Source: Desulfuromonas sp. (lineage in GTDB: Bacteria; Desulfobacterota; Desulfuromonadia; Desulfuromonadales; BM515). From it: a stretch of DNA of 42,155 nucleotides. Below are positions 25,858 through 37,429 of the stretch, one piece after another. The stretch is taken from NCBI GenBank assembly GCA_002869635.1, contig PKUF01000007.1, positions 49,866 through 92,020 of the forward strand, in the 5' to 3' direction. Made by a program: the position numbers and the translations under genes. Every line of letters starts with the position of its first letter. Position 1 is the stretch's first letter. The notes under the pieces are model-generated. The model searched no databases, was not told the DNA's origin, and saw nothing but the letters and a program-made list of their open reading frames with translations.

Positions 25858-26478
25858 ATGAAACACTTTCGTATCTTTACCATTATTCTGCTGGCTGGCT
25901 GTCTCCTCGCCAGTGGCTGTACAAAAAAGCCGACGACCGGCTCTTTGCTCGATACTCCGGGGGGAGACTCAGGCAGCAGCGCCAGCGCGGCTCCTTCCGG
26001 TGCAGATCCTGCCACCTCTGGGAGCACTTCTGCGGGTTCCGGGCTCTCCGGTTCTTCCATGTCGGAAGAACCGGTTGCTGACGATGGTTCCATGACGGGG
26101 TCTTCTGCTAGCGGGATTGATTCTGCCGCAGGCTCCGACGCCACCATCACCGGCTTTACTCCGGTTTACTTCGATTTTGATCAGTACACCCTGACTCTTT
26201 CATCACGTGAGTCACTTTCGAACAACGCCTCTTTTCTTCGCGCAAACCCCGGTATGAACGTGACGATTGAGGGACACTGTGATGAGCGCGGCTCCGATCA
26301 GTACAATATTGCCCTAGGTGAGCGTCGCGCTCAGGCGGCTCAGAATTATCTGATTTCCCTTGGCGTAGAGCGCTCCCGCGTGAACGTTGTCTCCTACGGT
26401 GAAGAGATGCCGGCGAATCCGGGACACGACGAATCAGCCTGGGCTGAAAATCGTCGCTGTGAGTTCACCTCCCGCTGA
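25858..26478 (+). CDS. pal: Peptidoglycan-associated lipoprotein Pal
   Basis: 206 aa, SD AAAGGAG. Signal peptide ends at a lipobox-like LASGC (Cys about residue 21). A Ser/Gly/Ala-rich linker of about 75 residues follows, clearly longer than in E. coli Pal (173 aa total). The C-terminal OmpA-like domain has PVYFDFDQYTL and VTIEGHCDERGSDQYNIALGERRA, with the conserved Asp and Arg that hold meso-diaminopimelate. Outer-membrane anchor of the Tol-Pal system. Confidence 0.95.
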   Translation: MKHFRIFTIILLAGCLLASGCTKKPTTGSLLDTPGGDSGSSASAAPSGADPATSGSTSAGSGLSGSSMSEEPVADDGSMTGSSASGIDSAAGSDATITGFTPVYFDFDQYTLTLSSRESLSNNASFLRANPGMNVTIEGHCDERGSDQYNIALGERRAQAAQNYLISLGVERSRVNVVSYGEEMPANPGHDESAWAENRRCEFTSR

Positions 26479-26489
26479 TCCCTTTACCG

Positions 26490-27320
26490 ATGCGGCCTCT
26501 CCCTTATCATCTGACACTCGCAATGCTTGTCGTCGTCTGCTCCGGGTGTCTCCCCGCCTCTGGCGGGGAGACACTGACCCGTGAGGTCAAGGAGCTCAAG
26601 CGCCGACTCGCCAATACCGAACTCGATGTTGTCGCCCTGCGCAAGACCCCAGAGAGTCGGGAGCAGGAGATCTTCGCTCGCCTTGACAGCTTAGGTCATG
26701 AACTGGCAGATCAACAGAATGCTCTTGCGACATTACGGGTCGAACTGCAGTCCCTCTCAGGGCGCCTTGAGGATACCGGCCACGACCGTCAGTTGCTACG
26801 CGACGATATTGATTTACTTAAGGACGATCTTGGTCTGCGGTTGACAGGACTTGAAAATCGCCAAAGCTCCTTTGCGGATGCTCTGCAAAAGGTCTCACAA
26901 AAACTCGATCAGCCCCCCCCCAAAGCGCCTGAAACCGAACCATTACCCGCCCCGGAAAAGGTCTATGACCTCGGCCTTGATCTGATTCAGCACAAAGGGG
27001 AATTTCTCGAAGGGCGCAAAATTCTGACAACATTTCTCGCCCAGTTTCCAGACCATCCTTTGGCGGTCAATGCTCGCTACTGGATCGGCGAATCGTATTA
27101 TGGTGAAAAAAACTATGACCAGGCGCTCTTAACCCTTCAGGAGTTGGTGCAAACCTTTCCCGATCACCCGAAAGCAGCCGCAGCTCTGCTCAAACAGGCC
27201 GTTGTTTTACAAGCTCTTGACCACAAAAACGAGAGTCGCTTTCTCCTTGAACAAGTCATTGAGCGCTTCCCTCTCTCAGAGGAGGCGGCGAAGGCAAAGG
27301 CACGACTTACTGATCTTTAA
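26490..27320 (+). CDS. cpoB: Cell division coordinator CpoB (YbgF)
   Basis: 276 aa. N-terminal signal with a weak lipobox-like VCSGC (Cys about residue 20), so possibly a lipoprotein here. A coiled coil (about 27-145, heptads from LTREVKELKRRLANTELDV) is followed by a Pro-rich link (DQPPPKAPETEPLPAP) and three TPR-type units (FPDHPLAVNARYWIGESYYGEKNYDQALLTLQEL is one). Links peptidoglycan synthesis to Tol-driven constriction in E. coli. Last gene of the tol cluster. Confidence 0.9.
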   Translation: MRPLPYHLTLAMLVVVCSGCLPASGGETLTREVKELKRRLANTELDVVALRKTPESREQEIFARLDSLGHELADQQNALATLRVELQSLSGRLEDTGHDRQLLRDDIDLLKDDLGLRLTGLENRQSSFADALQKVSQKLDQPPPKAPETEPLPAPEKVYDLGLDLIQHKGEFLEGRKILTTFLAQFPDHPLAVNARYWIGESYYGEKNYDQALLTLQELVQTFPDHPKAAAALLKQAVVLQALDHKNESRFLLEQVIERFPLSEEAAKAKARLTDL

Positions 27321-27345
27321 ACAACAATCAACTTCGCTCTGAACT

Positions 27346-27379
27346 AAAAAAGCCCGCCGGATAACCGACGGGCTTTTTA
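27346..27379. terminator. Bidirectional terminator between cpoB and mglA
   Basis: AAAAAGCCCGCCGG pairs with CCGACGGGCTTTTT around ATAA, one mismatch; T-tracts both ways for the convergent transcripts. Confidence 0.85.
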
Positions 27380-27406
27380 TATTGAACTGTTTCGAGATTC
27401 GCCGCG

Positions 27407-27997
27407 CTAGGCGCCACCCTTTTTAAGGTCGACCAAAATCAGCTTGGCCACCGCCTTAAGAGTCTCAAAAACTCCCTCACCGGTCATCGCGCACGCTTCG
27501 TACTCGGGAACATTATTCGGGTTAAGAAGCTCACGTAGCTCTTCAAGGGAGGTGACGTTCGGAAGATCTCGCTTGTTGTACTGAATCACAAAAGGAATCT
27601 TTTCGAGGTCATACCCCTGCTCCTCAAGGTTGACCTTGAGGTTCTCCATACTCTCAATGTTAGCGTCGAGACGCTCATCCTGAGAGTCAGCCACAAAGAC
27701 TACCCCGTCAACCCCTTTAAGGATCAACTTCCGGGAAGCATCATAAAAAACCTGCCCGGGGACGGTATAGAGATGGAAGCGGGTTTTAAAACCACGAATC
27801 TCTCCAAGTGCAAGTGGGAGAAAATCGAAGAAAAGGGTCCGCTCTGTCTCCGTTGCCAGAGAAATCATCTTCCCTTTGGCATCAGGAGCCGTCTTTTGAT
27901 AGACAAACTGTAAATTCGTTGTCTTGCCGCACAGACCTGGTCCGTAGTAGACAATCTTACAGTTGATTTCACGCGAGGCGTAATTGATGAAAGACAT
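27407..27997 (-). CDS. mglA: MglA, Ras-like small GTPase
   Basis: 196 aa. P-loop GPGLCGKTT (residues about 19-27), the MglA-type switch 2 [13 protein letters not shown] in which the usual DxxG Asp is replaced, NKRDLP (guanine specificity) and a late SAK-like [10 protein letters not shown] polarity-determining GTPase in Myxococcus; in Geobacter-like bacteria it is often linked to motility or pili, which is inference here. It follows mglB by 14 nt. Confidence 0.93.
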   Translation of the reverse strand: MSFINYASREINCKIVYYGPGLCGKTTNLQFVYQKTAPDAKGKMISLATETERTLFFDFLPLALGEIRGFKTRFHLYTVPGQVFYDASRKLILKGVDGVVFVADSQDERLDANIESMENLKVNLEEQGYDLEKIPFVIQYNKRDLPNVTSLEELRELLNPNNVPEYEACAMTGEGVFETLKAVAKLILVDLKKGGA

Positions 27998-28011
27998 GCC
28001 AGGCTACCTCG

Positions 28012-28509
28012 TCAGCTGAAGAGGTTGTCGATATCGTCGTCGGTGATCTCGGCGAAGGGACTCTGGGTTCCTCCACCCTTCTCGGCACTCTCGGCTTTGT
28101 CGGCCAAGTCCTTGAAAATCTGACCGAGTTCGTCACTCGCCTTTTTAACCCGCAGGCGGACAAGTCCCAGAGAGCTGCGTTGATCGAAGATTACCACCAG
28201 AATAACCCGCCCCGCAACAATGGAGATGTGAAGGTTATCCTTTTCCCCCTCATGAAAGAGGATGGAGAACTCTTTTTCACCGATAAGCTTGGCAAGCCCC
28301 CCTGTCGCCGCAATATTACCAGCTGTCAGCGAAGCAAGGCTCGTGGTGTCAAGGTGTTCCGTCTCTCCAACTGCAGAGATCAGCTGCCCGTTCTTATCAA
28401 CGAGAAAGATGACCTTGGCGTTGGATTCGCGCAGCAACTTCTCGATCGCAACGTTTATCCGCTTGAACTCCTCGTCGTACATGACGAAGGATGATTGGGA
28501 TGCAAACAT
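28012..28509 (-). CDS. mglB: MglB, roadblock/LC7 GTPase-activating partner of MglA
   Basis: 165 aa from the ATG at 28509 with CAGGAG upstream; an internal Met10 is a second option. The roadblock domain (about 15-125) shows LLRESNAKVIFLVDKNGQLISAVG, then SLTAGNIAATGGLAKLIGEKEF and VRLRVKKASDELGQIF. A disordered acidic tail (GGGTQSPFAEITDDDIDNLFS) ends the protein. Roadblock MglB dimers act as GAP or exchange factors for MglA. Confidence 0.92.
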   Translation of the reverse strand: MFASQSSFVMYDEEFKRINVAIEKLLRESNAKVIFLVDKNGQLISAVGETEHLDTTSLASLTAGNIAATGGLAKLIGEKEFSILFHEGEKDNLHISIVAGRVILVVIFDQRSSLGLVRLRVKKASDELGQIFKDLADKAESAEKGGGTQSPFAEITDDDIDNLFS

Positions 28510-28545
28510 TCTCGCAACTCCTGAAAGGGTTTAGCAGATTCTGAT

Positions 28546-28574
28546 TTTATAGCATCTCTACCAAGGACAATCAA
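28546..28574 (-). promoter_or_regulatory. Promoter of mglB-mglA
   Basis: On the minus strand: TTGATT (28569-28574), 17-bp spacer, TATAAA (28546-28551), start near 28539. A GCCTTA/TAAGGC hairpin (28575-28592) abuts the -35. Confidence 0.6.
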
Positions 28575-28601
28575 GCCTTAAGGGGGTAAGGCGCGAGCAA
28601 A

Positions 28602-28638
28602 GAAAAAACCGTCCCCGGAATCATTTCCGGGGACGGTC
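28602..28638 (-). terminator. Terminator of nifJ/por
   Basis: ACCGTCCCCGGAA pairs with TTCCGGGGACGGT around a 4-nt loop, followed on the minus strand by U6. Confidence 0.88.
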
Positions 28639-28666
28639 AGCAGATTAAATAAATATTTTTTGAGAT

Positions 28667-32245
<3,579 letters not shown>

Positions 32246-32305
32246 GTACTTCCTCCTTTTGTCGTGTTAACCAGGCGTGCCTGTTGTCGCGTTCGGTTCA
32301 AAGCG

Positions 32306-32328
32306 AAAAAAAGGAGACCGCGTCCCCC
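32306..32328 (-). terminator. Terminator of recR
   Basis: On the minus strand GGGGAC-GCG-GTCTCC (one G·U) followed by T7. Confidence 0.75.
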
Positions 32329-32344
32329 TACAACAGGAGGCCGG

Positions 32345-32944
32345 TCACAACGTCCTACGTCCTTCCACCGCCCGATTCACCGTCGCCTCGTCGACATACT
32401 CAAGATCGCTGCCGAGGGGGATTCCGTAGGCGAGGCGTGTCACCTCGATCCCTAAGGGGCGAATCACTCCGGCAAGGTAGAGAGCGGTCGCCTCTCCCTC
32501 AACGGAAAAATTGGTGGCAAGTAGCACCTCATCAACCCCTCCCTGCTCCAAACGAGAGAGTAAAGGGGCAATCTTCAGATCTTCGGGGCCGACCCTCTCA
32601 AGCGGCGAGAGGGCTCCATGAAGGACATGGTAGCGACCTGTGAAGGAGCGGCTACGTTCGATGGCGATCAAATCCTGCGGCTGCTCAACAACACAGACTT
32701 TCGAACTGTCGCGGCCCACATCCTGACAGATCGTGCAGGGATCCTCTTCGGTCACACTGAAACAGCAGGTGCAAAACCGAACCCGGTCCTTCAATTCAAT
32801 GATCGCTTGCGCCAAAGCGGTCGCCTCTGCCTCAGACTGTCGCAAAACATGGAAGGCGAGACGGGCGGCCGATTTGCGCCCAATTCCCGGTAGTTTCGCC
32901 ATTTCAGCGATCAAACGGGAGAGTGACGGAAGGGAGTCTATCAT
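32345..32944 (-). CDS. recR: Recombination mediator RecR
   Basis: 199 aa. N-terminal HhH (LPGIGRKSAARLAFHVL), zinc finger CTCCFSVTEEDPCTIC near residue 58, Toprim motif VVEQPQDLIAIE near 84 and the Walker-like closing region EATALYLAGVI. Acts with RecO/RecF to load RecA at gaps. The start region has no SD near the ATG at 32944. It is separated from ybaB by a terminator and probably has its own promoter, although the order dnaX-ybaB-recR is the classical cluster. Confidence 0.95.
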   Translation of the reverse strand: MIDSLPSLSRLIAEMAKLPGIGRKSAARLAFHVLRQSEAEATALAQAIIELKDRVRFCTCCFSVTEEDPCTICQDVGRDSSKVCVVEQPQDLIAIERSRSFTGRYHVLHGALSPLERVGPEDLKIAPLLSRLEQGGVDEVLLATNFSVEGEATALYLAGVIRPLGIEVTRLAYGIPLGSDLEYVDEATVNRAVEGRRTL

Positions 32945-32988
32945 GACTTTGATAAAATACCAAGCTCTTTAAAATGCTGTTCTAGTTT

Positions 32989-33017
32989 ATTTAAACTGAT
33001 AAAAAATCTTGACTCAA
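32989..33017 (-). promoter_or_regulatory. Probable recR promoter
   Basis: On the minus strand TTGAGT (33012-33017), 17-bp spacer, TTAAAT (32989-32994), in the AT-rich 160-bp gap between ybaB and recR. Confidence 0.45.
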
Positions 33018-33019
33018 AC

Positions 33020-33062
33020 TAAAAAGCCGAAGAGGGTGAAGCAACCTCACCCTCCCCGGCTT
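33020..33062 (-). terminator. Terminator between ybaB and recR
   Basis: On the minus strand AAGCCGGGGAGGGTGA and TCACCCTCTTCGGCTT form a long imperfect stem followed by TTT. It would separate recR from the dnaX-ybaB transcript. Confidence 0.7.
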
Positions 33063-33104
33063 AGACCGACTGATCAGACATCAAAACAGATGTTCACCAG
33101 AGGT

Positions 33105-33419
33105 TTAGAACATCCCGGGGAGGTTGAAACCACCTGTCACCTTTCCCATCTCTTCCTGCATCATCTCCTGACTTGCCTTGACCGCCTCATTGACCGCCGC
33201 CATGATCAAGTCCTGTAGCATCTCCACATCCTCGGGATCAACCGCGCTCGGATCAACCTTGAGGCTCAGCAGTTGCTAACGACCATTGACACGGGCGGTG
33301 ACCATACCACCGCCGGCAGTTGCCTCGATTTCACGCTCTTCAAGTTCAGCCTGGACGCGCGCCATCTTCTGCTGCATCAGCTGCGCCTGCTTCATGATGT
33401 TGCCAAGACCCTTGGACAT
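33105..33419 (-). pseudogene. ybaB: ybaB (nucleoid-associated protein) with an in-frame TAG at codon 48
   Basis: Read from the ATG at 33419: MSKGLGNIMKQAQLMQQKMARVQAEL, then EIEATAGGGMVTARVNGR, then TAG (33276-33278), then QLLSLKVDPSAVDPEDVEMLQDLIMAAVNEAV and a normal MGKVTGGFNLPGMF ending at TAA. The full frame is 104 codons, the usual YbaB/EbfC length, with no frameshift. In the family the site reads NGR(Q/H)E, so CAG to TAG and an adjacent Glu-to-Gln (CAA) change are implied. YbaB is a small DNA-binding protein next to dnaX and recR. Because of the stop, automatic gene finders would skip it. Confidence 0.85.
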
Positions 33420-33481
33420 ATCGTGTCTCCTTTTCAACCCGCACATGGCGGCAATGTCACAGCGGCATCAGCCGCCTGAGG

Positions 33482-35164
33482 TTAAACGTACCCTTTATCG
33501 ATGGGGCGAACATCCTTGACCTCGCCACCGAAGATCTCAAGCACTGACTTCAGTGACGAATGCGCCAAAGCGTCTGCCTTGAGGCGGCTGGCCCGATCGC
33601 TCTCTTTACGCTGTTGTTGCTCCTGCAACGAAGGAGGCACTCCCCCCTCTTCCTTCGCCACCCCTCTTACGTCAAGACGTACAGCTGTCGAAAAATAGGT
33701 ACTGGCGAGCTGCTCAAGGTCTCGACGATTGTCACCATCATCAAGCTGCCCGAGCGTAAACGAGCCTCGCGCGGCCCCAAGAACCAAATGAGGTAGTTCC
33801 AACTCCAACAGACTCGCTTGGGTCAACAAAGAGGCCAAGGCAGGGCGGCGGGCCTGTTTCACATAATCGATCAGCCCCGCCCAGCCCTTTTCCTTCTCAG
33901 GTTGTGATGCGGGAGGGGCTGACTCCTTTTTTTCAGAAGCCGCTGCGACCGGACTCGGTCGCCCCTCCCTCACCGTCTGAGGTGGCGGGACTGAAGCAAC
34001 GCCCTCCGCCGAAGTGAGCCTCTGCTCCAGACCCTCAAGCTTACGCAACAAAACAGCAATTTCACGCGACGGGGGAAGATGCGCCAAGCGTACCAACACC
34101 ATCTCTAGGGTCAGTCGCGGCATCGGACTTGTTGCAAGCTCTGCATCATTCCGCAAAAGAGCGGTAATCGCCCGTTGCGCATCCTCGACACTCCCCAACT
34201 CAGCAAGTGAGCGCAACTCACTTAATTCATCATCGGTCATATCGAGGTAGGCAGCAGTGTTTTCAGGTTTGAGAACCTGAAGCAAAACCAGAGCCCGAAA
34301 CTGCTCCACCATCTGACGATTAAACTGCCGCAAGGCGTAGCCGAGCTCGTCCACCCGACGCACCGTCTCAAGAACCAGGGCCGCGTCATGGCGCAACACG
34401 CCCTCCACCGCATCCTGCAGCAGACGCCGATCGACCATCCCGAGCAGCCCCTGAACATCACTGTCGGCAACGTCATCGCCACAAAAGGCAATCACCTGAT
34501 CAAGGGTTGAGAGGGAGTCGCGCATACTCCCCTCACCACGTCGGGCCACGAGCGTCAAAGCCCGCTCGGAGATTCGAACCTTTTCGGCCTCCGTAATCTC
34601 TTGTAGCCGGTTCAGCAGTTGCGGCAGAGCGATCTTGCGAAAATCGAAACGCTGGCAGCGGGAGAGGATGGTGATCGGGATCTTGTGCGGCTCGGTAGTG
34701 GCAAATATAAATTTGGCGTGGGATGGGGGCTCTTCGAGGGTCTTGAGCAGGGCGTTGAAGGCACTGAGAGAGAGCATGTGCACTTCGTCGATGATAAAAA
34801 TCTTATAGCGCGAGCGGGAAGGGAGATAGCGGATATTCTCGCGTAACTCGCGGATGTCGTCAACACCGGTATTGGACGCACCGTCGATCTCAAAAACATC
34901 GACACCTTGACCGGAGGTGATCTCCTTGCAAGAAGAGCAGCAGTTACAGGGAGTTGGGGTCAAACCCTCTTCGCAATTGAGGGCCTTGGCGAGAATCCTG
35001 GCCGCCGAGGTCTTACCGACCCCGCGGGCACCGGTGAAGAGGAAGGCGTGGTGAATGCGCCCGCTGGTGATGGCGTTGCCCAAGGTACGGCTGACATGCT
35101 CCTGCCCCACCAGATCGGCAAAGCTCAGAGGTCGCCATTTGCGGGCCAGAACCAGATAACTCAT
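33482..35164 (-). CDS. dnaX: DNA polymerase III subunit gamma/tau
   Basis: 560 aa from the ATG at 35164, giving MSYLVLARKWRPLSFADLVGQEHV; the frame extends upstream but would run through ffs. AAA+ features: GARGVGKTSAAR (P-loop, near 45), a zinc module C-x9-C-x2-C-x2-C (CEEGLTPTPCNCCSSC), IIDEVHMLS (Walker B) and LSRCQRFDF (SRC motif). Residues about 225-360 form the collar; a Pro/Ser/Glu-rich linker (about 385-430) precedes a small C-terminal domain (GLIDYVKQARRPALASLL), the tau-specific polymerase contact. The linker contains a candidate frameshift site (separate entry). Clamp loader scaffold. Downstream of tRNA-Ser and ffs, upstream of ybaB. Confidence 0.95.
   Translation of the reverse strand: MSYLVLARKWRPLSFADLVGQEHVSRTLGNAITSGRIHHAFLFTGARGVGKTSAARILAKALNCEEGLTPTPCNCCSSCKEITSGQGVDVFEIDGASNTGVDDIRELRENIRYLPSRSRYKIFIIDEVHMLSLSAFNALLKTLEEPPSHAKFIFATTEPHKIPITILSRCQRFDFRKIALPQLLNRLQEITEAEKVRISERALTLVARRGEGSMRDSLSTLDQVIAFCGDDVADSDVQGLLGMVDRRLLQDAVEGVLRHDAALVLETVRRVDELGYALRQFNRQMVEQFRALVLLQVLKPENTAAYLDMTDDELSELRSLAELGSVEDAQRAITALLRNDAELATSPMPRLTLEMVLVRLAHLPPSREIAVLLRKLEGLEQRLTSAEGVASVPPPQTVREGRPSPVAAASEKKESAPPASQPEKEKGWAGLIDYVKQARRPALASLLTQASLLELELPHLVLGAARGSFTLGQLDDGDNRRDLEQLASTYFSTAVRLDVRGVAKEEGGVPPSLQEQQQRKESDRASRLKADALAHSSLKSVLEIFGGEVKDVRPIDKGYV
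33897..33934 (-). promoter_or_regulatory. Candidate programmed -1 frameshift signal in dnaX
   Basis: Codons 411-413 are GAA AAA AAG, which contains the heptamer A AAA AAG in the same frame as the E. coli dnaX slip site. A -1 shift would read nine more codons (GGA GTC AGC ...) and stop at TGA 33897-33899, giving a gamma form of about 422 aa. An 8-bp inverted repeat, GTCAGCCCC-type (33915-33922 with 33871-33878), follows the slip site and could stimulate slippage. Confidence 0.5.
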
Positions 35165-35217
35165 CGCAGGCAGTGCTCTTCGTCGGGGTAAAGGGCTGTT
35201 AAAGCCCCAAAAAAAGA

Positions 35218-35346
35218 TTGCCGCCACAAGTGACAGCCAGGCACCCCCGCGGCACACGGTGAAGTCGTTACCGCTGCTCCCTTCCGGGCCTGACGGGGTT
35301 GGCGACCGTCCGTTGCGCGGGACCCGGCTGTCACTTCTGGCGGCAA
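35218..35346 (-). ncRNA. ffs: Signal recognition particle RNA (4.5S type)
   Basis: On the minus strand the conserved core GTCAGGCCCGGAAGGGAGCA (near 35276-35295) is the Ffh-binding tetraloop region. The ends pair over a long stem (TTGCCGCCAGAAGTGACAGCC with GGCTGTCACTTGTGGCGGCAA, one internal mismatch or so). A U7-containing tract follows (35211-35217), acting as terminator. Length about 129 nt, a little longer than E. coli 4.5S. Located between tRNA-Ser and dnaX. Confidence 0.95.
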
Positions 35347-35371
35347 CATGGTGCCGTTCGGATGTAAAATC

Positions 35372-35459
<88 letters not shown>

Positions 35460-35470
35460 GCAGGCTGGGA

Positions 35471-35499
35471 AGGATACACGAAGCAGTTTTCCCTGTAAA
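35471..35499 (-). promoter_or_regulatory. Promoter of tRNA-Ser (and possibly ffs-dnaX)
   Basis: On the minus strand TTTACA (35494-35499), 17-bp spacer, TATCCT (35471-35476); start near 35464, a few bases before the tRNA 5' end. Confidence 0.6.
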
Positions 35500-35538
35500 G
35501 CACTTTTCTGCCCCCGCAAAGTCCCCCCTTCTCTCAAC

Positions 35539-35567
35539 TTGACAGACTACAGAAACCTCGCTATTTT
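35539..35567 (+). promoter_or_regulatory. Promoter of the carbonic anhydrase gene
   Basis: Perfect TTGACA (35539-35544), 17-bp spacer, TATTTT (35562-35567); start near 35574 with a leader of about 44 nt. Confidence 0.65.
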
Positions 35568-35617
35568 CGCGACAAATATTCTCAGCAGATGACATTTAAG
35601 CGAGACGAGGTCAGCTT

Positions 35618-36244
35618 ATGAAAGAGAGACTTTTCCGCGGTATCACCACGTTCCAGCAGGAGGAGTTTGAGACCCACCGCGAACTCTTTAAATCTCTGGG
35701 ACGGCAGCAAAAACCGCACACACTCTTTATCGGCTGCTCCGACTCGCGGGTCGTTCCCAGCATGATTACCCAGACCCCTCCCGGCGAACTCTTCATCGTC
35801 CGCAATGTCGCCAACATCATCCCCCCCTACCGCGAAACCGAAGAGTACGTCGCCACCACCTCGGCGGTAGAATACGCCATTCTCGCTCTCGAGGTGAGCA
35901 GCATTGTCGTCTGTGGCCACTCCAACTGCGGCGGCTGTGCCGCCCTCAACTTGCCACCAGAGAAACTGGAACACCTCCCCCATGTCCGCAAATGGCTCGA
36001 TGTCTCCAAGGAGGTTCCCGGCCGCGTTGATCGCCTACTGGTCGACAACACCCCGGAAGAGAGGGAGTGGCTCACCGAACAGATCAACGTTCTGGTGCAA
36101 ATGAAGAACCTTCTCACCTACCCTTATATCCGTGAGCGCTACGACGCCGGGACCCTCGACATCTACGGTTGGTACTACATTATCGAGACCGGCGAGATCT
36201 ACAACTTCAACGACGAAAAGTCGGTCTTCGAAAAGATCAGGTAG
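35618..36244 (+). CDS. can: Beta-class carbonic anhydrase
   Basis: 208 aa, SD GAGG. Zinc ligands visible: Cys40 in CSDSR (with catalytic Asp42), His101 and Cys104 in GHSNCGGC. Other landmarks: RNVANIIPPY and TSAVEYAILAL. Interconverts CO2 and bicarbonate, supplying bicarbonate to carboxylases or CO2 balance around PFOR. Its last codons overlap the convergent J-domain gene by 8 bp. Confidence 0.95.
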   Translation: MKERLFRGITTFQQEEFETHRELFKSLGRQQKPHTLFIGCSDSRVVPSMITQTPPGELFIVRNVANIIPPYRETEEYVATTSAVEYAILALEVSSIVVCGHSNCGGCAALNLPPEKLEHLPHVRKWLDVSKEVPGRVDRLLVDNTPEEREWLTEQINVLVQMKNLLTYPYIRERYDAGTLDIYGWYYIIETGEIYNFNDEKSVFEKIR

Positions 36245-36533
36245 TCTCGCCTCCCCAGACCGGGTCTTGGGCAAACTGCCGCAACAGTCGCTCTTCGGGG
36301 TGCTGCGCATCAAACGCGGCCTGGGAAAAATCGAAGCGATAGCCTTGGCAATACTGCCGCAGCAGCCGATAGGCCGCGTTCAGTTCGCGAATTGTCATCT
36401 CGTCTGCTTCAGGCGCCACATCAGGATGAGCGGTACGCACCCGCTCCCGATAGCGCTCCTTCACCTCCTGCAAACTCGCTCGCTCACCAACTCCGAGCGT
36501 TTGACAAGCTCGCTGCAACTCCCCATAGGTCAT
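36237..36533 (-). CDS. J-domain protein (DnaJ-like, 98 aa)
   Basis: Almost the whole protein is one J domain: LQRACQTLGVGERASLQEVKERYRERV, then HPD in RTAHPDVAPEA (residues about 35-45) and helix III/IV (EMTIRELNAAYRLLRQY). A short C-terminal tail (HPEERLLRQFAQDPVWGG) is specific. J domains stimulate Hsp70 ATPase. Its start overlaps the HAD gene stop (ATGA), indicating coupling. A specific client is not apparent. Confidence 0.88.
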   Translation of the reverse strand: MTYGELQRACQTLGVGERASLQEVKERYRERVRTAHPDVAPEADEMTIRELNAAYRLLRQYCQGYRFDFSQAAFDAQHPEERLLRQFAQDPVWGGETT

Positions 36534-37267
36534 TCTTGGGCTCCTTCACCAAGTCGCTGGACAAAGCGGAAGAGGTCTGGATGCCCCCCCCGAAAATCAC
36601 TCTCCCACGGTTCCTCTGCCCTGTCTACCAGCCAGGTATCCACAAGAAAGGTTAACATCCCGGCCTCACGAGCCGCCAAGTCGTGATGGGTATCGTTTCC
36701 AACCATCAGGCATGAGTCCGCAGAACAGCCAATCTCAGTCATCACATCCTCGAAAAAGGCGCGGTGCGGCTTGCAAAAACGGCAACTTTCATAACTGGTC
36801 ACATGAGCGTAAGGGAGGGCATCGAGTCCGGCCCAGTCAAGACGGGCCTCAATCACCCGCCGGGGAAAGACCGGATTGGTGGCGATGACAACTTTCAGGT
36901 CGCGCTCAAAACAACGCTCAACAATCTGCCGAACCAAAGGCAGAGAACGGCTGTGCCGCCGCAGGCCATCCAGATTGTCGGCACAGAACGAAGTAAACCG
37001 GGCCTGAAAAAGAGCGGGGGCAATATTGAGATGTCGCTCAAGAATCTGGAGAAAGAGCGCTTCATTGCTAAGTTGGCCGTTGTCGTTGCGTAGCAGAGCA
37101 TAGGTTGCCGCCAGGACCGTGCGGCGAAAGAGGGGAAGGGGGACCAAGTCGACAAAGTGCGTCGCAAGGCCATCGACATAGGCGGGGATAAAAGTCTTCA
37201 TGTCGATCTCGAGAAGGGTTCCGTCAAGATCGAAAAAGATCGCCTGAACCAGTTTGAGCCGCTCCAT
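36530..37267 (-). CDS. HAD-superfamily hydrolase
   Basis: Start preferred at ATG 37267, which has GGGGGAG 9 nt upstream; ATG 37276 lies too close to it. 245 aa. Motif I FFDLDGTLLE, a helical cap (about 35-105, FADNLDGLRR-type), motif II VVIATNPVF, motif III CKPHRAFF and motif IV MVGNDTHHDL. Probable phosphatase of phosphoglycolate- or nucleotidase-like subgroup, substrate unknown. The TNP in motif II and Thr/His-rich motif IV are slightly unusual. Co-transcribed with the J-domain gene. Confidence 0.85.
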   Translation of the reverse strand: MERLKLVQAIFFDLDGTLLEIDMKTFIPAYVDGLATHFVDLVPLPLFRRTVLAATYALLRNDNGQLSNEALFLQILERHLNIAPALFQARFTSFCADNLDGLRRHSRSLPLVRQIVERCFERDLKVVIATNPVFPRRVIEARLDWAGLDALPYAHVTSYESCRFCKPHRAFFEDVMTEIGCSADSCLMVGNDTHHDLAAREAGMLTFLVDTWLVDRAEEPWESDFRGGHPDLFRFVQRLGEGAQE

Positions 37268-37372
37268 ATTCACCATCTCCCCCTAAACAAAGAAACTGCT
37301 CCGAGCATACCACAGCGACAGACATGAAGAAACGCTGCCCCCCTTCACCATAATGAAAAAGCCCTAAAAACC

Positions 37373-37401
37373 TTGACTTCGCTCTCCGTGGCAGGTAAAA
37401 A
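37373..37401 (+). promoter_or_regulatory. Promoter of the XRE-cupin/elbB/rubredoxin/lipA region
   Basis: TTGACT (37373-37378), 17-bp spacer, TAAAAA (37396-37401); start near 37408, with GGGG before the ATG at 37430. Confidence 0.5.
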
Positions 37402-37429
37402 AAGCTGAAAAATAAAGGGGTAAGCTCAT

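Noticed and set aside
37389-37407. Possible sigma54 promoter (TGGCAGG ... GC)
   Set aside because: The -24 and -12 elements are two bases too far apart, and a sigma70-type promoter fits better.
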